A stretch of 8,524 bases of DNA from contig JAFWCS010000444.1 in NCBI GenBank assembly GCA_017534365.1, positions 1-8,524 on the forward strand, read 5' to 3'. The translations under genes and the position numbers were made by a program. Positions 4,907 to 8,524 of the stretch are shown here, in pieces. The notes under the pieces are model-generated. The model did no database searches and was not told the origin of the DNA. It worked only from the letters and a program-made list of their open reading frames with translations. The first letter of the stretch is position 1. The number at the start of each line of letters is the position of its first letter. This stretch comes from Clostridia bacterium. Lineage in GTDB: Bacteria > Bacillota > Clostridia > Oscillospirales > Acutalibacteraceae.

Positions 4907-5561
4907 CGATCCGCAGCTGCTCGTCTGCAGCAAGCCGGCCGGGCTGGTCAGTCAGCGGGCCGAAAACGGCAGAGATCTGCCATCCGCGCTCGAGGCGGCG
5001 CTGGCCGCGCAGGGAGAAAGCTGCACGCTCTATCCCGTCCACCGGCTGGACCGCGAAACGGCCGGGCTGATGGTCTTTGCCAAAACGCAGGCGTCTGCCG
5101 CGGCGCTGTCTGCGCAGATCGCGGCGGGCGGGCTGAAAAAACGCTATTTCGCCGTGCTGCGCGGCGTGCCGGAGCAGGAACGCGGCACGCTGGAGGACCT
5201 GCTGTTTCATGACCGGCAGCGCAACAAGACCTATCCTGTCAAACGCATGCGCAAGGGTGTGCATCCGGCGAAGCTGGCGTATACCGTTCTTGCCGCGCGG
5301 GAGGGGCTTTCGCTCGTGTCGGTCCGGCTCGGGACCGGCCACACGCACCAGATCCGTGTGCAATTCGCCTCGCGCAGGCTGCCGCTCTGGGGCGACGGCA
5401 AGTATGGCGGCGGGCCGGGCGCGCTTGCGCTCTTTGCCTGCGGCCTGACCTTCACGCATCCGGCGACCGGCGAGCTGCGGACCTTCCATGCGCTGCCCGA
5501 TCCGGCAGCCGCGCCGTGGGACCGCTTTGCGGCGGAGCTGACGGCGTCCGAAACGGAATAA
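4893..5561 (+). CDS. RluA-family RNA pseudouridine synthase
   Basis: This is a complete 222-residue enzyme that isomerises a specific uridine in rRNA or tRNA to pseudouridine. It shows the family start (VCSKPAGLVSQ, 11-21), the HRLDRETAG active-site motif with catalytic Asp53, LKKRYFAVLRG, the GTGHTHQIRVQFA motif and GDGKYGG near the C-terminus. There is no N-terminal S4 domain, so it belongs to the short RluA-like type; the exact target uridine cannot be read from sequence. The ATG at 4893 is chosen because the protein then begins right at the family's conserved N-terminus and GGAG (4879-4882) lies 10 nt before it. The frame is open further upstream, but that part overlaps tetR. Translational coupling with tetR is likely because the coding regions overlap. 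Confidence 0.9.
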   Translation: MILYNDPQLLVCSKPAGLVSQRAENGRDLPSALEAALAAQGESCTLYPVHRLDRETAGLMVFAKTQASAAALSAQIAAGGLKKRYFAVLRGVPEQERGTLEDLLFHDRQRNKTYPVKRMRKGVHPAKLAYTVLAAREGLSLVSVRLGTGHTHQIRVQFASRRLPLWGDGKYGGGPGALALFACGLTFTHPATGELRTFHALPDPAAAPWDRFAAELTASETE

Positions 5562-5570
5562 TGCAAGCGG

Positions 5571-5614
5571 AACCGGCGACGTGCTTTGACAGAGCATGCC
5601 GCCGGTTTTGGATT
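5571..5614 (+). terminator. Intrinsic terminator after the pseudouridine synthase gene
   Basis: AACCGGCG (5571-5578) pairs with CGCCGGTT (5600-5607), with a small inner hairpin (TGCT 5582-5585 with AGCA 5593-5596) in the loop. It is followed by TTTTGGATTTG, a modest U-tract. It lies 9 bp after the stop. Confidence 0.6.
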
Positions 5615-5631
5615 TGTTCACAGATTCTTTC

Positions 5632-5660
5632 TTGCGTGCGCACAGGGAATGCGATATAAT
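5632..5660 (+). promoter_or_regulatory. Promoter of uvrC
   Basis: TTGCGT (5632-5637) and consensus TATAAT (5655-5660) have 17-nt spacing and lie between the upstream terminator and the uvrC start. No LexA-like (Cheo-box) palindrome was noticed around it. Confidence 0.7.
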
Positions 5661-5695
5661 ACAATAGAAAAAGAAAAAGGAAAGAGGTGAGCGCC

Positions 5696-7567
5696 GTGTA
5701 TGAAAACCTGCCGCGTCTGCGCAAAAAGGCGATGCAGCTGCCGCTGACGCCGGGCGTCTATCTGATGAAAAACAAAAAGAACGAGATCATTTACGTCGGC
5801 AAGGCGAAGGCGCTCAAAAACCGCGTCAGCCAGTATTTCGGCTCGCAGAATACGCACGGCGTCAAGGTGCGCCGCATGGTGGAAAACGTGGAGGATTTCG
5901 ACTATATCCTCTGCGACAGCGAATTCGAGGCCCTTGTGCTCGAGTGCTCGCTGATCAAGCAGCACGCGCCGAAATACAACATCCTGCTGAAAGACGACAA
6001 GGGCTATCATTATATTAAGATCACGCACGACGGCTGGCGCGATTTCCGCGCGGTCAAGCAGCGGCTGGAGGACGGCGCGGACTATATCGGCCCTTACACC
6101 GGCAGCTACGGCGTGACAAATTCCGTGGACGCCGCAAAAAAGATTTTTCGCCTGCCCCAGTGCGGCAAGAAATTTCCGCGGGACTTCAACAAAGGCCGCC
6201 CCTGCCTGAATTTTTATCTCGGCCAGTGCAGCGCGCCCTGCGCCGGCAAATGCACCGAGGCGCAGCATGAGGAGGCCGTGGAGCAGGCCCTTGCCTTTAT
6301 TGTCAACGGCTCCGGCCCTGCGATCGAAGCGCTGACCGCGCGCATGGAGGAAGCGGCGGAACGGCTGGAATTTGAAAAGGCCGCGAAGCTGCGCGACCGC
6401 ATTCAGGCGATCCGCAAGGTCAATGAGAAGCAGAAGGTCGTTGCCGCCTCCAAGGAGGAGCAGGACGTCTTCGCCCTCGTCAGCGCGGGGGACGGCGAAA
6501 CGCCGAAGGCCTGCCTGTCCGTGCTGCGGTTCCGGGAAGCCCGGCTGTTTGACAGCGAGCATTTCATCCTCGATCTGCCGGAGGATCTGCCGCAGGCGCG
6601 GCATGAGCTGCTGCGCAGTTACTATATGATGCGGGACTTCGTCCCGCGCCGCGTTGCCGTGGACGGACCGGTGGAGGAGGCGGAGCTGCTGGCCGAATGG
6701 CTTTCCTCGCTGGCCGGACGGAAGGTGACGATCGCCGTGCCACAGCGCGGAGAGCAGCATCAGCTGATGGAAATGTGCCGCAGCAACGCCGCGCAGAAGC
6801 TTGCGCTCTATCTCGGCCGCAGCGGCAGTTCCACCGCCGCGCTCGACGAGCTGGGCACCCTGCTCGGGCTGAAAGCGCCCCCGCAATATATTGAATCCTA
6901 TGATATCTCTCATACGCAGGGCAGCCACAACGTCGCGGGCATGGTCGTTTTCAAGGACGGCCGGCCCTATCGCAAGGCCTATCGCCGCTTCTCGATCAAG
7001 GGCTTCACCGGGCAGGATGACTACGGCTCCATGGCGGAGGTGCTCGAACGCCGCATTCTGCGCTATTTTGAAGAAAAAGACAGCGGCGAGGGCTTCGGCC
7101 GCCTGCCGGATCTGATCCTGCTTGACGGCGGGCAGGGGCAGATCAACGCCGTGCTCCCGCTTCTGGAAAAATATCAGCTGGATATTCCGCTGTTCGGCAT
7201 GGTCAAGGATTCGCATCACCGCACCCGCGCCATTGCCCGCTCCGGCGGCGAAATCGCGCTGACCTCCCGCCGCGCGGCGTTCACGCTGGTTTCCACCATT
7301 CAGGATGAGGTCCATCGCTTCGCGATCGGCTATCACCGGAGCAGCAGCAAGAAGGCCGCTCTCTCCACGACGCTGACCGGCATCGAGGGCGTCGGACCCG
7401 CCCGCGCGAAAGCGCTGCTGCGGCAGTTTAAAACGGTCAAGGCGATCGCGGCAGCCTCCGAAGCGGAGCTGGCCGCCGTCAAAGGCATGAGCAAGCCGGC
7501 GGCTGCGTCTGTCTTTGCCGCGTTCCACCCGGAGGAAACCGCTGCAGGCGGGAAAGCGGACAATTGA
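5696..7567 (+). CDS. uvrC: Excinuclease ABC subunit C (UvrC)
   Basis: UvrC makes both incisions flanking a DNA lesion in nucleotide excision repair after UvrA/UvrB loading. With GTG 5696 as start the protein has 623 residues, normal for the family. In order it shows the GIY-YIG nuclease (about 17-95; GVYLMK, IIYVGKAKALKNRV), a cysteine set C156, C170, C178, C182 matching the Fe-S ligands of UvrC, and the UVR helical motif (about 208-240) that binds UvrB. The RNase H-like endonuclease follows (YDISH Asp403, LLDGG Asp477, DEVHRFAI His540). Tandem helix-hairpin-helix segments lie at about 560-610. GTG 5696 is preferred because AGAGGTGA, a long match to the 16S tail, lies 5 nt before it. GTG 5687 in the same frame would add three residues and overlap that site. 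It is a single gene with its own promoter; the large open frame on the opposite strand is a shadow. Confidence 0.97.
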   Translation: MYENLPRLRKKAMQLPLTPGVYLMKNKKNEIIYVGKAKALKNRVSQYFGSQNTHGVKVRRMVENVEDFDYILCDSEFEALVLECSLIKQHAPKYNILLKDDKGYHYIKITHDGWRDFRAVKQRLEDGADYIGPYTGSYGVTNSVDAAKKIFRLPQCGKKFPRDFNKGRPCLNFYLGQCSAPCAGKCTEAQHEEAVEQALAFIVNGSGPAIEALTARMEEAAERLEFEKAAKLRDRIQAIRKVNEKQKVVAASKEEQDVFALVSAGDGETPKACLSVLRFREARLFDSEHFILDLPEDLPQARHELLRSYYMMRDFVPRRVAVDGPVEEAELLAEWLSSLAGRKVTIAVPQRGEQHQLMEMCRSNAAQKLALYLGRSGSSTAALDELGTLLGLKAPPQYIESYDISHTQGSHNVAGMVVFKDGRPYRKAYRRFSIKGFTGQDDYGSMAEVLERRILRYFEEKDSGEGFGRLPDLILLDGGQGQINAVLPLLEKYQLDIPLFGMVKDSHHRTRAIARSGGEIALTSRRAAFTLVSTIQDEVHRFAIGYHRSSSKKAALSTTLTGIEGVGPARAKALLRQFKTVKAIAAASEAELAAVKGMSKPAAASVFAAFHPEETAAGGKADN

Positions 7568-7608
7568 AATTGTGTTTGCAAAAAATTATTCATTTGTTCA
7601 CAATTTTC
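7567..7608 (+). terminator. Weak candidate terminator after uvrC
   Basis: AAATTGTG (7567-7574) and CACAATTT (7599-7606) form an 8-bp inverted repeat with a 24-nt AT-rich loop and then TTCC. The stem is AU-rich and the loop long, so termination would be weak; it could instead be a regulatory dyad just before the rsmD promoter. Confidence 0.3.
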
Positions 7609-7609
7609 C

Positions 7610-7639
7610 TTGACAATCGTTTATAATAAATGCGATAAT
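7610..7639 (+). promoter_or_regulatory. Promoter of rsmD-coaD
   Basis: A perfect TTGACA (7610-7615) is followed after 18 nt by GATAAT (7634-7639). A TATAAT at 7622-7627 is too close to that -35 to pair with it. Confidence 0.7.
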
Positions 7640-7676
7640 AGTAAAAATACCAAAATTTACGGTTCGGAGGAACGCC

Positions 7677-8222
7677 ATGAGAGTGATCACGGGCAGCGCC
7701 AGAGGCATGACGCTCAAAGCGCCCGAGGGTCTGGCAACCCGCCCCACCGCCGAAAAGGTCAAGGAGGCCGTTTTCAGCGCGCTGCAGTTCGAGATCGAAG
7801 GGCGGCGCGTGCTGGATCTCTTTGCCGGGTCCGGGCAGATGGGCATTGAAGCGCTCAGCCGCGGCGCCGTCAGCGCCGTGTTTGTGGATGCGGATAAAAC
7901 CGCCGCGCGCATCATCAAAGAGAATCTGCAAAAGACGCGGCTGCTGCCGCAGGCCACGGTGATGCAGACGGATGCGCTGGCCTATCTTCGCATGTGCGCC
8001 GGGGTGTTTGATCTGGCGTTTCTGGATCCGCCGTATGCCGTCGGGCTGCTGCAAAAGGCGCTTGCGGCCGCGGAACCGCTGATCGCCGAGGGCGGCGCGG
8101 TCGTCTGCGAGCATCCCGCGACAGAGACGCTGCCGGATGCGGTCGGTCTGCTGCGCGCGGACCGGCGCTATCAATACGGCAAAACGGCGGTGACCGTGTT
8201 TCGAAAAGGAGGGGTCTTATGA
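7677..8222 (+). CDS. rsmD: 16S rRNA (guanine(966)-N(2))-methyltransferase RsmD
   Basis: This is a complete 181-residue SAM-dependent methyltransferase that modifies G966 (E. coli numbering) of 16S rRNA during small-subunit assembly. It begins MRVITGSARGMTLKAPEG with TRPTAEKVKEAVFS (21-34), the hallmark N-terminus of the family. The SAM-binding LDLFAGSGQMGIEALSRGA lies at 46-64, and the DPPY catalytic motif at 117-120 is typical of N2-guanine and N6-adenine methylases. The ATG is set by GGAGG (7666-7670), 6 nt upstream. It overlaps the next gene by 4 nt (ATGA), which indicates translational coupling. The rsmD-coaD pairing is widespread in Firmicutes and supports both assignments. Confidence 0.95.
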   Translation: MRVITGSARGMTLKAPEGLATRPTAEKVKEAVFSALQFEIEGRRVLDLFAGSGQMGIEALSRGAVSAVFVDADKTAARIIKENLQKTRLLPQATVMQTDALAYLRMCAGVFDLAFLDPPYAVGLLQKALAAAEPLIAEGGAVVCEHPATETLPDAVGLLRADRRYQYGKTAVTVFRKGGVL

Positions 8223-8524
8223 AAATAGCCGTTTGTCCCGGCAGCTTTGATCCGGTCACGATCGGCCATGTGGACGTTATCCGGCGCGCGGCGAAGCTTT
8301 TTGACCGCGTGGTGGTCGTGGTGATGACCAATTTCAACAAACCGACCAGCTATTTCACCGCCGAGGAGCGCGTGGATCTGCTGCGGCGCAGCCTGACGGA
8401 GGTCGAAAACGTCACGGTGGAGACTCACAGCGGCCTGCTTGCGGAATACTGCCGCGAAGTCGGCGCCTGCGCGGTGGTGAAGGGCCTGCGCGCGGTGTCG
8501 GATTTCGAATACGAATTCCAGCAG
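8219..8524 (+). CDS. coaD: Phosphopantetheine adenylyltransferase CoaD (3' truncated by window edge)
   Basis: CoaD transfers AMP from ATP to 4'-phosphopantetheine, the penultimate step of coenzyme A synthesis in the cytoplasm. The first 102 residues are present out of roughly 160 expected. They contain PGSFDPVTIGH (7-17), with the TxGH nucleotidyltransferase signature at 14-17, the NKPTSYFTAEERVDLL segment (40-55) and VKGLRAVSDFEYEFQ (87-101), which includes the conserved arginine of the phosphopantetheine site. The ATG at 8219 overlaps the rsmD stop by 4 nt and is preceded by AAAAGGAGGGG (8204-8214). The frame stays open to the last base of the window. Confidence 0.95.
   Translation, partial: MKIAVCPGSFDPVTIGHVDVIRRAAKLFDRVVVVVMTNFNKPTSYFTAEERVDLLRRSLTEVENVTVETHSGLLAEYCREVGACAVVKGLRAVSDFEYEFQQ

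Noticed and set aside
4268..5621. Long minus-strand frames opposite tetR and the pseudouridine synthase
   Set aside because: No motifs and no ribosome sites; the plus-strand genes carry clear family signatures.
5618..7528. Open frame of 636 codons on the minus strand opposite uvrC
   Set aside because: It mirrors the GC-rich codon pattern of uvrC, shows no recognisable motif and would run through the uvrC promoter; uvrC on the plus strand is unmistakable.
1..8524. CRISPR arrays, transposases, phage or defence genes
   Set aside because: No regularly spaced repeats and no coding region with such motifs were found; the gene content is housekeeping.

Overview
This is a GC-rich chromosomal window from what is most likely an anaerobic Firmicute of the class Clostridia (Oscillospiraceae/Ruminococcaceae-like). 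The clues are strong purine-rich Shine-Dalgarno sites, AT-rich intergenic gaps with near-consensus -35/-10 promoters, intrinsic terminators with clear U-tracts, a short-signal lipoprotein, and the Firmicute pairing rsmD-coaD. The assignment is inferred from sequence style only.

Layout. Positions 1-555 hold the 3' part of a metallophosphoesterase (+), which converges on a block of three minus-strand genes. In genome order these are a zinc-ribbon membrane protein (626-1501), a FabG-like short-chain dehydrogenase with features of the EF-P 5-aminopentanone reductase group (1627-2358) and a lipoprotein of unknown function (2431-3531). Each minus-strand gene has its own intrinsic terminator. A divergent AT-rich region (3532-3774) carries the lipoprotein promoter and the promoter of a tRNA-Thr(CGT) gene.

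The most unusual part is 3720-4157. The complete tRNA-Thr(CGT) unit (promoter, tRNA, terminator) is followed at once by a second unit. The second tRNA copy is split by exactly 110 bp of structured, GC-rich sequence at the 3' side of the D-arm. The 3' half is identical to the intact copy, while the promoter and 5' half have diverged.

From 4207 to the end everything is on the plus strand. A TetR-family regulator with a candidate operator in its leader overlaps the start of a small RluA-type pseudouridine synthase. Then come uvrC (excinuclease subunit C, complete) with its own promoter, and an rsmD-coaD operon (16S rRNA m2G966 methyltransferase, then phosphopantetheine adenylyltransferase, cut by the window end).

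Taken together this is mostly housekeeping chromosome: RNA modification, DNA repair, CoA synthesis and translation support. I see no phage, transposase, CRISPR or defence genes. The tRNA insertion is the one feature that ordinary annotation does not explain.
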